Assembly (NCBI GenBank): GCA_015061575.1
Contig: SUWF01000011.1
Location: 1 to 64,000 of the forward strand
Reading direction: 5' to 3'
Source: Lentisphaerota bacterium
GTDB lineage: Bacteria > Verrucomicrobiota > Lentisphaeria > Victivallales > Victivallaceae
DNA: 64,000 nt
The notes beneath the pieces are model-generated. The model saw nothing but the letters and a program-made list of their open reading frames with translations. It searched no databases and was not told where the DNA came from. A program made the position numbers and the translations under genes. Below, piece after piece: positions 51,926 to 60,472 of this stretch (the first letter of the stretch is position 1; each line of letters starts with the position of its first letter).

Positions 51926-52773
51926 AAGTACTGCTGACCGGCGGCAAAGGTATGCTCGGGCGCACCCTGTGCCGACAATTAACTGCGTTTGAAGTGATCG
52001 CTACCGATTTACCGGAAGCGGATATAACCGACCGCAGCAGCTTTGATCTGCTCTTGCAGCAACACCGCCCGGATGTGGTGATCCATTGCGCAGCCATGAC
52101 CGCTGTTGACCGGTGCGAAAGCGAAATCGATCTGGCCTACCGCATCAACGCATCAGGTACAGAAAATGTAGCATACGCCTGCCAAAAACACCGGATCCGT
52201 TTGATCGCTATTTCAACTGATTATGTTTTTGCGGGCGATTCCGACCGGCCCTATCATGAGTTCGATCCGGCCGATGGCGGACACACCATCTACGGAAAAA
52301 GCAAATTTGCCGGCGAAGAAGCCGTGCGTAAGTTATGCCCCGATCACCTGATCTGCCGCATATCGTGGCTTTACGGCCCCGGCGGCCCCAGCTTTGTCCA
52401 CACCATGATGCAGCTGGCCGACGGCACCCGGCCATTTTTAAAAGTGGTGGATGATCAAATCGGCAATCCCACCAGCACGCTGGCCGTAGCCAGACATTTG
52501 CAGAAACTGCTGCTCCGTCCGGATTTGACCGGAACCTTTCATTTGACGTGCGAGGGAGAAAGTTCCTGGGCAAATTTTGCGCAGGAAATTTTCAAAATAG
52601 CCCGGATAAATCAACCCGTCATCCCCTGCACCACTGCGGAATTTCCCCGTCCGGCTCCCCGTCCGGCCAATTCCCGGCTGGAAAAACGTCAGCTTAAACT
52701 GCACGGCTTGGAGCCGATGCCGCACTGGCAGGATGCGTTAAAAGAATTTATGCGTCAGGAGTTCAACTGCTGA
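51922..52773 (+). CDS. rfbD: dTDP-4-dehydrorhamnose reductase
   Basis: A 283-residue short-chain dehydrogenase. Seen are TGGKGMLGRTLCRQL (cofactor loop), VIHCAAMTAVDRCESE, STDYVFAGDSDRPYHE, and the catalytic Tyr-Lys in YGKSKFAGEEAV. It makes dTDP-L-rhamnose with NAD(P)H. Its stop codon lies inside the end of the convergent MFS gene (19-base overlap). Confidence 0.94.
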   Translation: MKVLLTGGKGMLGRTLCRQLTAFEVIATDLPEADITDRSSFDLLLQQHRPDVVIHCAAMTAVDRCESEIDLAYRINASGTENVAYACQKHRIRLIAISTDYVFAGDSDRPYHEFDPADGGHTIYGKSKFAGEEAVRKLCPDHLICRISWLYGPGGPSFVHTMMQLADGTRPFLKVVDDQIGNPTSTLAVARHLQKLLLRPDLTGTFHLTCEGESSWANFAQEIFKIARINQPVIPCTTAEFPRPAPRPANSRLEKRQLKLHGLEPMPHWQDALKEFMRQEFNC

Positions 52774-54041
52774 ACAGCTTTTGAACTTGCCCCGGTAGAA
52801 AATACCCCGGTCAGCGACATGATCAAAAGCAGCAGCGTGGATATTCCCAGCAGCAAAAGAAATATATTTGTATGCAGATAGCCGGCCAGCCAATTGACCG
52901 GAGCAAAATTTATCAGCAGAGCCGCCGCCACCCGTGATGTGCCCATGCCGCTGTTGCCCACAGCCCCGAAAAACGCCATAGCCATAGTTTTATTGCCCGG
53001 AGTTGCAGCATTGAGCATCAAAGCTGTAGCGCATACAGAAATAAGCGCAATGCAGAAATTGTAAAGCAAAAGCACCATTCCCACTGCGGCCGCCGCCACC
53101 GCGCCTTTAAGCGGCAGCACCAGCAATATCAAAGACAGAACCAGCAGTGACCGCAGCAATATTTGCAACGCCCGGGCGTGATCACTTATATGCAGTCTGC
53201 CCACGATCAAATACCCGAGCATCATGCCGGAAAGTGCTGCGGCTGATATGTACACCAGCACATTGTCCCCCTGACCATTTTTCTGCAGATAAATGATCCA
53301 CAATGGCGTGGTGCCGTAGATCGCCAGATTCAAGCCGCCGACAAAAAATGCTCCCCGGCGCAGTTTCTGATTGCGCCACGCCGTAATGATCCCCTGCTGC
53401 CAGGAGAGATCCTTGCTGCGCTCCTCGTTGAATTTGGGCAGCAGCCAGATAAACAACGCCCGGCCGATAAAGATCACACCGGCAATCGCAATGACCATCT
53501 GCAGCCGGGGCAAAGTCGGCTCTTTGCCCAGCCACCAGCCGGTCAGCAGCAGAAAAGTCACCGCCGAAAGCTGATGCATAAAACGCATCCGTCCGATAAA
53601 ACCCGTCCGCCGTTCCGGCAGCAGAAAAGTATCCAGCAGCGGGAACCAACCCGCAACAAAACCGCTCAGTGATACGGCAAAAACCACCAGCAGCGTTAAA
53701 AGCAAACTTACCTTGCAGCTGCCTCCCCACGGTGTAAATACCGTACCTAAATAAGCCCCCGCCGCCAGCAGCGTGGCCCAGACCGTCAATTTGCGGCAAG
53801 TTAACTTTAACGCTATATAAGCCAGCGGCAGCATCAATATGCCGCTTAAAAACGGAAATACAGCTGTAGTAAGCAGTTTCAATGCTTCACCGGCACCCAG
53901 CATACCGGCAAAAACCATGATCACGGCACTTTCGGTCAAAACCGCCTCACCGGTAAACCCGCAGCAGCTGGAAGCAATGGCCAGACGTTCTGCCTGTAAA
54001 TGCGGAGGCGTAATTACAGATTGTTTTTCTTTCATAAACAA
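52755..54041 (-). CDS. MFS-family transporter
   Basis: A 428-residue protein with about 12 membrane helices in two halves joined by a basic loop (PKFNEERSKDLSWQQGIITAW). The first half has a Gly/Ala-rich start and the loop FLLPERRTGFIGRMRFMHQLS, which fits the conserved cytosolic loop of MFS carriers. The gene follows the GntR/LacI-type regulator by one base and ends over the rfbD stop. Position in a sugar cluster suggests import of a sugar or oligosaccharide. The sequence itself does not name the substrate. Confidence 0.75.
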   Translation of the reverse strand: MFMKEKQSVITPPHLQAERLAIASSCCGFTGEAVLTESAVIMVFAGMLGAGEALKLLTTAVFPFLSGILMLPLAYIALKLTCRKLTVWATLLAAGAYLGTVFTPWGGSCKVSLLLTLLVVFAVSLSGFVAGWFPLLDTFLLPERRTGFIGRMRFMHQLSAVTFLLLTGWWLGKEPTLPRLQMVIAIAGVIFIGRALFIWLLPKFNEERSKDLSWQQGIITAWRNQKLRRGAFFVGGLNLAIYGTTPLWIIYLQKNGQGDNVLVYISAAALSGMMLGYLIVGRLHISDHARALQILLRSLLVLSLILLVLPLKGAVAAAAVGMVLLLYNFCIALISVCATALMLNAATPGNKTMAMAFFGAVGNSGMGTSRVAAALLINFAPVNWLAGYLHTNIFLLLLGISTLLLLIMSLTGVFSTGASSKAVQQLNS

Positions 54042-54042
54042 C

Positions 54043-55095
54043 TCAAGTTTCTCGGATAATCAATTGTCCATAAATTATTTGCGGCTCCAGATCCTGTTTG
54101 GAACGGATCAACTTTATAACACTTTCGGCTGCGCACTTGCCCAAACTGGCAAAGGGCGAAGTCAAACTGCTCACCGCCGGGTGCCAGCTGGCGGCTTCCG
54201 GCAATCCGGTACAGCCGACAATAATAATATCTTTTTTAAGCTGCAGACCGCATTCCAAAGCCGTCTGAGCGCAGCCCCGGGCCAGCAAGTCGCCCTGCGC
54301 CAGCACGCCAATGGGCCGGCGGGGATCCTTTTCCAGAAAAGCTTTCAGCGGAGCGGCGGCGTGTTTTTCGCTCACGCCTTGCGTGATTGCCGTGTGATAA
54401 AACAAATCGCTCCGGCCAAAGCCATCCATGATTTTCTGCAATAACTTTTCCCGTTCGTTATGCAGCACATCATTGCCGCGCTGCAGCGACAAAACGCTTT
54501 TAACGCCGTGACTGATCATGTAATAGGCGGTCTTTTCCACCGCCTGATCCCGGTCGGTATAAACTGTATTGGGCTGCAACACCTCTTCCAGCATATTTTT
54601 GACTGTCAGCACCGGCAATCCGACCTGCGGGGCCGGATTGTGCGGTTTATCCAAAAACTGAAAATGCACGATCCCATCCAGCACCGGCAAAGCTTTCTGC
54701 AGCGTCTGCCAATCGTAGATGCTGGTACAGTGGCAGTTATTTTTGCGTAACGCCCGCAGCACTGAATCCTTAAATAGATACCTGCGTGGAGATTTTTCGT
54801 AGTGCATCTGCAGTTCGCCGGAAGTGTTCATGCCGGTAGCCGCCAAATGCAGCACGCCTTTCCGCTGTGGCATAACGATCAACGGTGCCCGCCCGGGATG
54901 CTTTTTAAGGTAGCCGTCAGCAGCAAGCATATCGACCGCAGCTTCCACGGAGTGTTTGCCCATGCCCAAAAGCTCTGTAAGCTTGCTGACACTTTCCAGC
55001 TGGGTGCCTGCCGGATAATCTCCGCACCAGATCCGCCGCAGCAATTCCTCATAAAGCTGAGGTGCCAGACGGATATGTTTCAAAGATTTTTTCAT
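54043..55095 (-). CDS. GntR-type regulator with LacI-like sugar-sensor domain
   Basis: 350 residues from the ATG at 55095 (an ATG six bases upstream is possible). The N-terminal 70 residues form a GntR winged helix: LYEELLRRIWCGDYPAGTQLES, then GMGKHSVEAAVDMLAADGYL. The rest is a periplasmic-binding-protein-like sensor typical of LacI repressors: MISHGVKSVLSLQRGNDVL, IGVLAQGDLLARGCAQTALE, IIVGCTGLPEAASWHPAVSS. Such hybrids (AraR-type) regulate neighbouring sugar operons. The gene lies between two secreted barrels and the transporter, all on one strand, so it probably controls this operon. Confidence 0.85.
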   Translation of the reverse strand: MKKSLKHIRLAPQLYEELLRRIWCGDYPAGTQLESVSKLTELLGMGKHSVEAAVDMLAADGYLKKHPGRAPLIVMPQRKGVLHLAATGMNTSGELQMHYEKSPRRYLFKDSVLRALRKNNCHCTSIYDWQTLQKALPVLDGIVHFQFLDKPHNPAPQVGLPVLTVKNMLEEVLQPNTVYTDRDQAVEKTAYYMISHGVKSVLSLQRGNDVLHNEREKLLQKIMDGFGRSDLFYHTAITQGVSEKHAAAPLKAFLEKDPRRPIGVLAQGDLLARGCAQTALECGLQLKKDIIIVGCTGLPEAASWHPAVSSLTSPFASLGKCAAESVIKLIRSKQDLEPQIIYGQLIIRET

Positions 55096-55113
55096 GATCA
55101 CTTCCCGACGATA

Positions 55114-56277
55114 TTACTCAACTTGCCAGATAAAACTCTCCCACGGCTCAGCTTCCACCCGGAGTTTGCCCTGACTGATTTCAGCAGCTTTGAGTGCCGT
55201 CAGCCCGAACGGGATCAATTTGCCTTGCTGCGGCGCATGGGGTATCGCCCGCATCGGCAGTTCCAATACCCGTTTTTGATCGCTGGAGTTATTAAGCAGA
55301 ATAAAACTGCCGCTCTCCCGCTGAAAATACGCCAGATGCACCTGATGATTTTTGTTGAAATCATAGCACCAGCCGGTCGGTTCCCAAAGCCGCGGCAAAG
55401 CCTTTTCCAGCATTTTAAGTTCCGCAATCAGCGGCTTGAAAACTTTCTGCCAGTAGACCTGCCCTGCCGGGCGGTCCAAGTGCGCATGATGATAGGAAAA
55501 AAAGAATATTCCCCGCACCCCGAAAGTCAGCGAACCGATGATCATGTGGCGCATTTCCTGAATGTTCGGATAACGCAGAAAATCCTGCAGTTCCCGCGGC
55601 ACATCCTTTTTGAAACAGCTGAAATCATTCATCTGCAGCACCGGAATAAACTGACTGCCCGGCATCCGCATCCGGGCGGCCACCGCCACAAAGTCGTTGA
55701 TCTGACTCAGCGGCGAAGCTTCCGGAAACTTGTGTCCACGGATCGGATACCAGTCCACCATCCATATATCGCTGTGATTGCGGGTATTTTCCCAATTGGT
55801 CCGCCAGTGGATGACCAGTGCGTTGGGCTGTTTGGCCCGACTGGCGGCGATCCGGCGCAGTTCAACGACTTTGGCCATGTGCTGTTCGTAAGGTTCATCC
55901 CACAAATAGATCATGCCCACCGCCGGGTGATTGGCAACTTGAGCAAGATTTCGGCTGATGCGTTCCCGCCAGTCAGGTACTTGAGTCGCCGGACGGCTGC
56001 TCAAAGCCAGGCCGCCGATATCGTACATTACTTTCATCTTGTATTTATGAGCCAGATCCAGTTTGGGCAGCGGATTTTCATCCCGCCACATGCTGTAGCT
56101 GTGCACATAATTGACTCCTGCGTCCTGCAAAGTCTGCATGGTTGCATCATTCCACGGATCCGCAGAGTACACGCCGATAATAAACGGTTCGCTGTCGGGT
56201 ATCTGCCGGAAATCTGCCGCCGTCACCTCAATGGATGCAATCAAAAACAGCAAGATGATCTTACGCAGCAAATTCAT
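55114..56277 (-). CDS. Secreted TIM-barrel glycosidase-like protein (paralogue B)
   Basis: 387 residues from the ATG at 56277 (ggaggt upstream; a GTG three bases earlier is less likely). The signal peptide is LLRKIILLFLIASIEVTAA. Barrel strands are FIIGVYSADPWNDATMQTL, VNYVHSYSMWRD, MKVMYDIGGLAL and GMIYLWDEPYEQ (likely acid/base or nucleophile Glu or Asp), then DIWMVDWYPIRGH and VRGIFFFSYHHAHLDRPAG. The C-terminus is a small sheet domain ending in EPWESFIWQVE. A tandem paralogue lies directly upstream. Family unknown to me; a GH clan A-like enzyme is probable. Confidence 0.7.
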   Translation of the reverse strand: MNLLRKIILLFLIASIEVTAADFRQIPDSEPFIIGVYSADPWNDATMQTLQDAGVNYVHSYSMWRDENPLPKLDLAHKYKMKVMYDIGGLALSSRPATQVPDWRERISRNLAQVANHPAVGMIYLWDEPYEQHMAKVVELRRIAASRAKQPNALVIHWRTNWENTRNHSDIWMVDWYPIRGHKFPEASPLSQINDFVAVAARMRMPGSQFIPVLQMNDFSCFKKDVPRELQDFLRYPNIQEMRHMIIGSLTFGVRGIFFFSYHHAHLDRPAGQVYWQKVFKPLIAELKMLEKALPRLWEPTGWCYDFNKNHQVHLAYFQRESGSFILLNNSSDQKRVLELPMRAIPHAPQQGKLIPFGLTALKAAEISQGKLRVEAEPWESFIWQVE

Positions 56278-57434
56278 CACTTGACCTCCCAGACAAATAC
56301 TTCCCAGGGGTTGGCGTTACTGACTTTAAGTATGCGATTTTGGAGCGTTCCGACCTGCCGGGTGAATTTCCACGGCACCAATTTGCCGTCAGCAGGCATA
56401 TTATCATATTCAGTCAAATCAACTTTCAGATCGCGCTTTTCATTGGTATCATTGACCAGAATAATAAAGCTCTTTTCCGGCCGCTTGAAGTAGGCAAAGG
56501 ATACCTTGTTGGCCAGATCGATCTTTTTGCTGTTGCGCACCGTAACATTCCACACTTCCGGCAGCATGGTGGTAAACTCCTTGATTTCCAGCATCATGGG
56601 GCGCAACACCTCTTCAAAAAACTTCTTGCCTTCCGGACGGTCGATGTGGCAGTGATAGAACGAGTAAAACAACATGCCACGCACACCGTAACAAAAATCC
56701 GAATAGACCATAAAACGCATCTCTTCAGTATTGGGGAAACGCAGCCGCTGCAAATTTTCCTTGATTTTGATATTGCTCTTGAAGCAGCTGAAATCCATAG
56801 CCTGCATCACCGCAATAAACGGCGTGCCTTTGTAGTTGTAAGAGGCTGCGGCATTGCGCATCATCCGCGAATGCCACTTCAGCGGCGCATCCGGGTAAAC
56901 TTCGCCCCGTACCGGGTAGTTGTCGACCATCCAGATGTCGCTGTGGCCGCGGCTGTCCCAGTAATTACTCCGTTCGTGAATGACGATCGCTGAGGGGACA
57001 GAAGATTGAGTTTTGACCAATTTGCGCAACTCCCGCAAGGTTCTGAGCATGGCCGTGGATGGTTCATCCCACAAATACCAGATGGCCAGAGCGGGGTGAT
57101 CCTTGACTGCTTTGACGGTTGCAAGCATATCTTCCTGCCAGTTGGCTTTGCGCAATTTTTCCTTGCCCAGCCGGGCGTGACTGCCCAGATCGTAGATCAC
57201 TTTCAAGCCATGCTTTTGGGCCAGATCCAGCTGCCGGGTGACCGGAGTCTGCTTCCAGGCATTGTAGCTGTGGATATACTCTGCGCCGGTGGATTTGATC
57301 AGCTCCATGGTCTTGTCGCTCATGGGGTCAGCGGAGTAAAATCCCAGCACAAAGGGATCGCGCGCCGGGTCAAACGCAGCATGGCAAAAACCAACACTGC
57401 CAAGCAAAAACAACAATAAAAGCTTGATTTTCAT
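56277..57434 (-). CDS. Secreted TIM-barrel glycosidase-like protein (paralogue A)
   Basis: 385 residues from the ATG at 57434, chosen for the signal peptide MKIKLLLLFLLGSVGFCHAA and gagga upstream. It has the same plan as paralogue B: FVLGFYSADPMSDKTMEL, GAEYIHSYNAWKQ, LKVIYDLGSHARLG, AIWYLWDEPSTAML, DIWMVDNYPVRGE and VRGMLFYSFYHCHIDRPEG. It ends NPWEVFVWEVK. The stop and the next start share a base (TGATG). Both contain the WDEP motif. The duplicated pair may cut two related bonds of one glycan. Confidence 0.7.
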   Translation of the reverse strand: MKIKLLLLFLLGSVGFCHAAFDPARDPFVLGFYSADPMSDKTMELIKSTGAEYIHSYNAWKQTPVTRQLDLAQKHGLKVIYDLGSHARLGKEKLRKANWQEDMLATVKAVKDHPALAIWYLWDEPSTAMLRTLRELRKLVKTQSSVPSAIVIHERSNYWDSRGHSDIWMVDNYPVRGEVYPDAPLKWHSRMMRNAAASYNYKGTPFIAVMQAMDFSCFKSNIKIKENLQRLRFPNTEEMRFMVYSDFCYGVRGMLFYSFYHCHIDRPEGKKFFEEVLRPMMLEIKEFTTMLPEVWNVTVRNSKKIDLANKVSFAYFKRPEKSFIILVNDTNEKRDLKVDLTEYDNMPADGKLVPWKFTRQVGTLQNRILKVSNANPWEVFVWEVK

Positions 57435-57453
57435 AATCAATAAAATCCTCTTT

Positions 57454-58167
57454 TTACGGTGCAACCACCGTCATATCAGTAAGTTTAACTTGTTTGTAGG
57501 CAAAGTTGGCGGTTTGATTGTGCCCATACCAGTAAGGTTTTTCGCTTTTGAAATACTGACGGTTGTTGGATTCAACGTGACCGTCGATGTAAGCAAAGTT
57601 GGCAATATTGCTGTGCCGCAAATAAGGTATCCCGGCATAACCGTCGCCAATATAAATACTTGCATAGCCATCATCTTTAGCTGCCGTGGTAGTACCAGAA
57701 TCGCCCAGCAGATGATCCGCTGACGGATTGGCCCGGTTTTCGATGGAACGGTAAAGCCGATCCATCCGCCCGGTAGTCACATCAGCCACGCCGCCGTAGA
57801 CGTAATTTTTCCTATACATAAATTCCGGGTTGGTTTTGGGGCAGAAAAAGATGTCAAACGCTTTGGTGTTGGCCTGAGCAACGAGTTTATCATCGTCAGA
57901 GGCATCCACCCCGGGAACATATCCGCCGTTGATCAAGCCCAAAATCCAGGTCAGCTTATCATCCAAACCAATGTAACTTGGGAAACGACCTTCGTGGTCA
58001 TTGCAATAGGTCAACAGCAATAATGCAGAGTTTTTCAAATTACTGGTGCATTGAGCGTTGCGGGCCCGCTCCCGGGCAGCGGAAAGTGCCGGCAGCAGCA
58101 TCGCTGCCAAAATAGCGATAATTGCTATAACCACCAAAAGCTCTATCAAAGTAAAACGTTTTTTCAT
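57454..58167 (-). CDS. Prepilin-like protein with H-X9-DG-type C-terminus
   Basis: A 237-residue protein with leader MKKR, cleavage before FTLIELLVV, and the helix ending [20 protein letters not shown], almost identical to the prepilin at 5312-6058 through this stretch. The mature part has [15 protein letters not shown] and the tail [18 protein letters not shown], the H...DG pattern. It lies between the GH20-like gene upstream and paralogue A downstream, in a run of one direction. So this prepilin, like the first, belongs to a sugar-processing operon and not to the pilus block. Confidence 0.9.
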   Translation of the reverse strand: MKKRFTLIELLVVIAIIAILAAMLLPALSAARERARNAQCTSNLKNSALLLLTYCNDHEGRFPSYIGLDDKLTWILGLINGGYVPGVDASDDDKLVAQANTKAFDIFFCPKTNPEFMYRKNYVYGGVADVTTGRMDRLYRSIENRANPSADHLLGDSGTTTAAKDDGYASIYIGDGYAGIPYLRHSNIANFAYIDGHVESNNRQYFKSEKPYWYGHNQTANFAYKQVKLTDMTVVAP

Positions 58168-58188
58168 AATGCCTCCACCCTTTATGCT

Positions 58189-59148
58189 TTATTTGACTTT
58201 TTTCAACTGCATGTAAGCTTTTTTGCTCACTTCGGCACAAGCCATATATTCATGTTCATATTTGGCCAGCACGCCCCGGCAGGGGAAACACATGTAGCCG
58301 AGAACATTTTTGATATTCTTCTGGCAGAAATCCACCAGCTGCGGGAAGTTTTCCGGATACATGAAGTTGCTGCCGGTCGGCAGCTGATCGTAGCCGAGTT
58401 CATTGAGATCCAGAAAGCCCTTGATACGTTCAGCCTGTTCATTCTTGGCCGGATCCTGCTCAAAAGTCGGTCCGTAATACCAGTTGCTCTGCAAAACATA
58501 CTTGGGCATGTTGAGCTTGAATTCATTCAAATCGGTGTGCCAGATCTTGTCCGACCACACCCACGGACGGCTGTCGGCAAACTTGACACATTCGGCCAGG
58601 AAGTTCAAATCGTGCCACCATAAACCGCGGCGGCGGATGACAATGTATTCATAAAACTCCTGATTGAGGTAATCTTCTTCATCCATGCCGATGTGGAAAA
58701 GCCGGGGGCCGTCAAAAAGTTCCACTGTTTCGTCGATCAAATCCCGGCAGCAGCCGTAGTATTCGGCAGTGGAAAGCATCCGGCTGTAACGGCCCAGCCA
58801 CGCATCGTGACAGCTGGAAAAATTCAGTTTGGGGAAAGGTTCCAAACCCAGATCCCGGCACATTTTAAGTACATCTTTATACTCATCAATGCTCAAAGCA
58901 TCCGGCAGCCCCACATCCGGCCGGCTGCGGAAACGCACCGAGTCGCCCACATCAAACAACACGGCTTTGAGACCGCAATCGCTCATTTTTTTCAGGATCC
59001 GGTGCAGCACCTTCATGTTGCAGTTGAAATGAGGCCGGTAGTACCTTGTACGCACCCGGGGATATTGATCCATGACCGATTCGGGAGGAATGCAGTCTTC
59101 CCAGAAATTATTGGAAGTCCGCACCAGCATGAGTTTAAGCAAATCCAT
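58189..59148 (-). CDS. GH20-like (hexosaminidase-type barrel) protein
   Basis: A 319-residue protein, with aggag before its ATG. It contains LGLEPFPKLNFSSCHDAWLG and the acidic pair in LFHIGMDEEDYLNQ, resembling the H(x)GxDE motif at the GH20 active site. Then comes a Trp-rich part (RRRGLWWHDLNFL, SRPWVWSDKIWH). No signal peptide is visible, and the usual N-terminal domain of hexosaminidases is absent, so I treat the family as distant. It begins the operon with the second prepilin, whose start is 21 bases downstream of its stop. Confidence 0.55.
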   Translation of the reverse strand: MDLLKLMLVRTSNNFWEDCIPPESVMDQYPRVRTRYYRPHFNCNMKVLHRILKKMSDCGLKAVLFDVGDSVRFRSRPDVGLPDALSIDEYKDVLKMCRDLGLEPFPKLNFSSCHDAWLGRYSRMLSTAEYYGCCRDLIDETVELFDGPRLFHIGMDEEDYLNQEFYEYIVIRRRGLWWHDLNFLAECVKFADSRPWVWSDKIWHTDLNEFKLNMPKYVLQSNWYYGPTFEQDPAKNEQAERIKGFLDLNELGYDQLPTGSNFMYPENFPQLVDFCQKNIKNVLGYMCFPCRGVLAKYEHEYMACAEVSKKAYMQLKKVK

Positions 59149-59230
59149 AACTTTACTCCTATGGTTGTGAAAAGTGGTTCTGCTTTAGAAATTATACACG
59201 ATATTTGCTTAAAAATCAATGCTGTAAAGC

Positions 59231-59274
59231 TGAAAACCCCGCCCGCTGCCGATACAACACCGGGGAGGTTTTAT
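59231..59274. other. Imperfect inverted repeat between the minus-strand operons
   Basis: aaaaccccg and cgggg...tttt arms face each other around a loop of about 19 bases, with an extra agg on one side. It lies upstream of the GH20-like gene and beyond the terminator of the DUF523 gene. It may be a regulatory hairpin or a weak terminator. Otherwise the gap 59149-59334 shows only AT-rich DNA. Confidence 0.3.
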
Positions 59275-59334
59275 GATAATTCACTATCAATAAAAGTGTT
59301 AAATACAATTCATGCTATTTGCAAGCACAATAAA

Positions 59335-59367
59335 GCCCTGCAAGTGCCTTGTGAACAGCTGCAGGGC
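59335..59367 (-). terminator. Terminator after the DUF523/DUF1722 gene
   Basis: The eight-base arms gccctgca and tgcagggc enclose a 17-base loop. On the minus strand they are followed by tttatt. It is 21 bases after the stop codon. Confidence 0.55.
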
Positions 59368-59388
59368 AAAGTTTTTCTAACCGATCAC

Positions 59389-60282
59389 TCAATAAAGCGG
59401 ATCCAGCATCCGCCAGTAAAATTGGCTTTGATATTCCGGAGCATATTTTTCCACCCCGATGCGCAACAGCATAAGCATGGCTTTGAAATCCAGTTCGCCC
59501 CGCTCAAATTCCTGCATACTGCGCAGCAAAGCGGTGCGTTCGTAATCATCCGATCTGGCCATAAGCACACTCTGCAGATGCCGCCAGACGTTGTTGTGTT
59601 TGCTCTGTTCGGGGTCGGCATCCAGCACGACCGAAAGTTTGCGCTCGTAAGTACCCCAGTCGCCCCGGCGGGCAAATTTTTCCAGCTCCGCCATCCTTCC
59701 CGGCGCATGACTCATGGCGCACAAACGCAGATTCTGATGGAACTCCGGCAGCATATCCACGCCGCCAGGCTCAGAAACCAACTCACGGAACCGGCTCATA
59801 AGCAGCAACTTATCCAAAAATTTCTGCCGACCGAACCGCTCTTCGAGCTGTTTTTCGCTGGCAATAGCCAGTTCCGGAAAAGCCTGCGTTACGCAAGCAG
59901 CAAAAAGACCGGCTCCCGGCTCCGCAGAATCTTTGATTTTCACCGGATAAAGCCCGCAGGATGGCGAATTGCTTTTAAGCACAAACCCCGCCGGTTCCAG
60001 GGCTGCCAGTTCCGGCATCCGCTGTTCCAGCCAGCTGCGCAAAGCGCCAGTACAATTTTTGTTGCTCACCACGCCGTAAAGATCCGGCGCATGGGGATTG
60101 CCGGAGAGTTTCATAGCCTCCCGGGGCAGTCCCAGACCGGCTTCCACTTCCGGACAGACTGCTATAAGCTCAAAAGCGTTGCTCAAAAAATTTGCCACAT
60201 AGCTGCAGGGCTTGCTTTTTTTATCGTAACGAACCGCATCGCCCAGCAAACATGCGCTGACAATCAGCCGGATAGTTTTCAT
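59389..60282 (-). CDS. DUF523-DUF1722 fusion (TudS/YbgA-like)
   Basis: A 297-residue protein. The N-terminal 140 residues are a DUF523 domain with the three conserved cysteine spots: SACLLGDAVRYD, VCPEVEAGLGLPRE and LKSNSPSCGLYPV. In thiouracil desulfidase (TudS), a DUF523 member, such cysteines bind a [4Fe-4S] cluster. The C-terminal part is the DUF1722 (YbgA) domain with LLLMSRFRELV, HAPGRMAELEKFA and KYAPEYQSQFY. Two-domain proteins of this kind are found widely and their cellular substrate is not established. The gene stands alone. Confidence 0.8.
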   Translation of the reverse strand: MKTIRLIVSACLLGDAVRYDKKSKPCSYVANFLSNAFELIAVCPEVEAGLGLPREAMKLSGNPHAPDLYGVVSNKNCTGALRSWLEQRMPELAALEPAGFVLKSNSPSCGLYPVKIKDSAEPGAGLFAACVTQAFPELAIASEKQLEERFGRQKFLDKLLLMSRFRELVSEPGGVDMLPEFHQNLRLCAMSHAPGRMAELEKFARRGDWGTYERKLSVVLDADPEQSKHNNVWRHLQSVLMARSDDYERTALLRSMQEFERGELDFKAMLMLLRIGVEKYAPEYQSQFYWRMLDPLY

Positions 60283-60472
60283 AAAATACCTGTGAATTGA
60301 TTTTTCTTTAATAAAATATCAGCGGCCTTTGAGGATTTTTTGATCCACCTCCAAAATCCACCGCACTTTAATATAACGTGATTTTGTGCTGTCTGCAAGT
60401 CAAAAATAGTTGTAAAAAACAAATATGATGCTATTTTATCTTATTATTTATTGAAAATCAGGGGTATTTGTT

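Noticed and set aside
54802-56493. A 563-codon open frame on the plus strand
   Set aside because: It lies opposite the regulator and barrel genes, which have signal peptides and known domains; the frame has no recognisable motif and is explained by codon bias on the other strand.
58693-60300. A 535-codon open frame on the plus strand
   Set aside because: It crosses the terminator and the gap between two real minus-strand genes and has no domain pattern.
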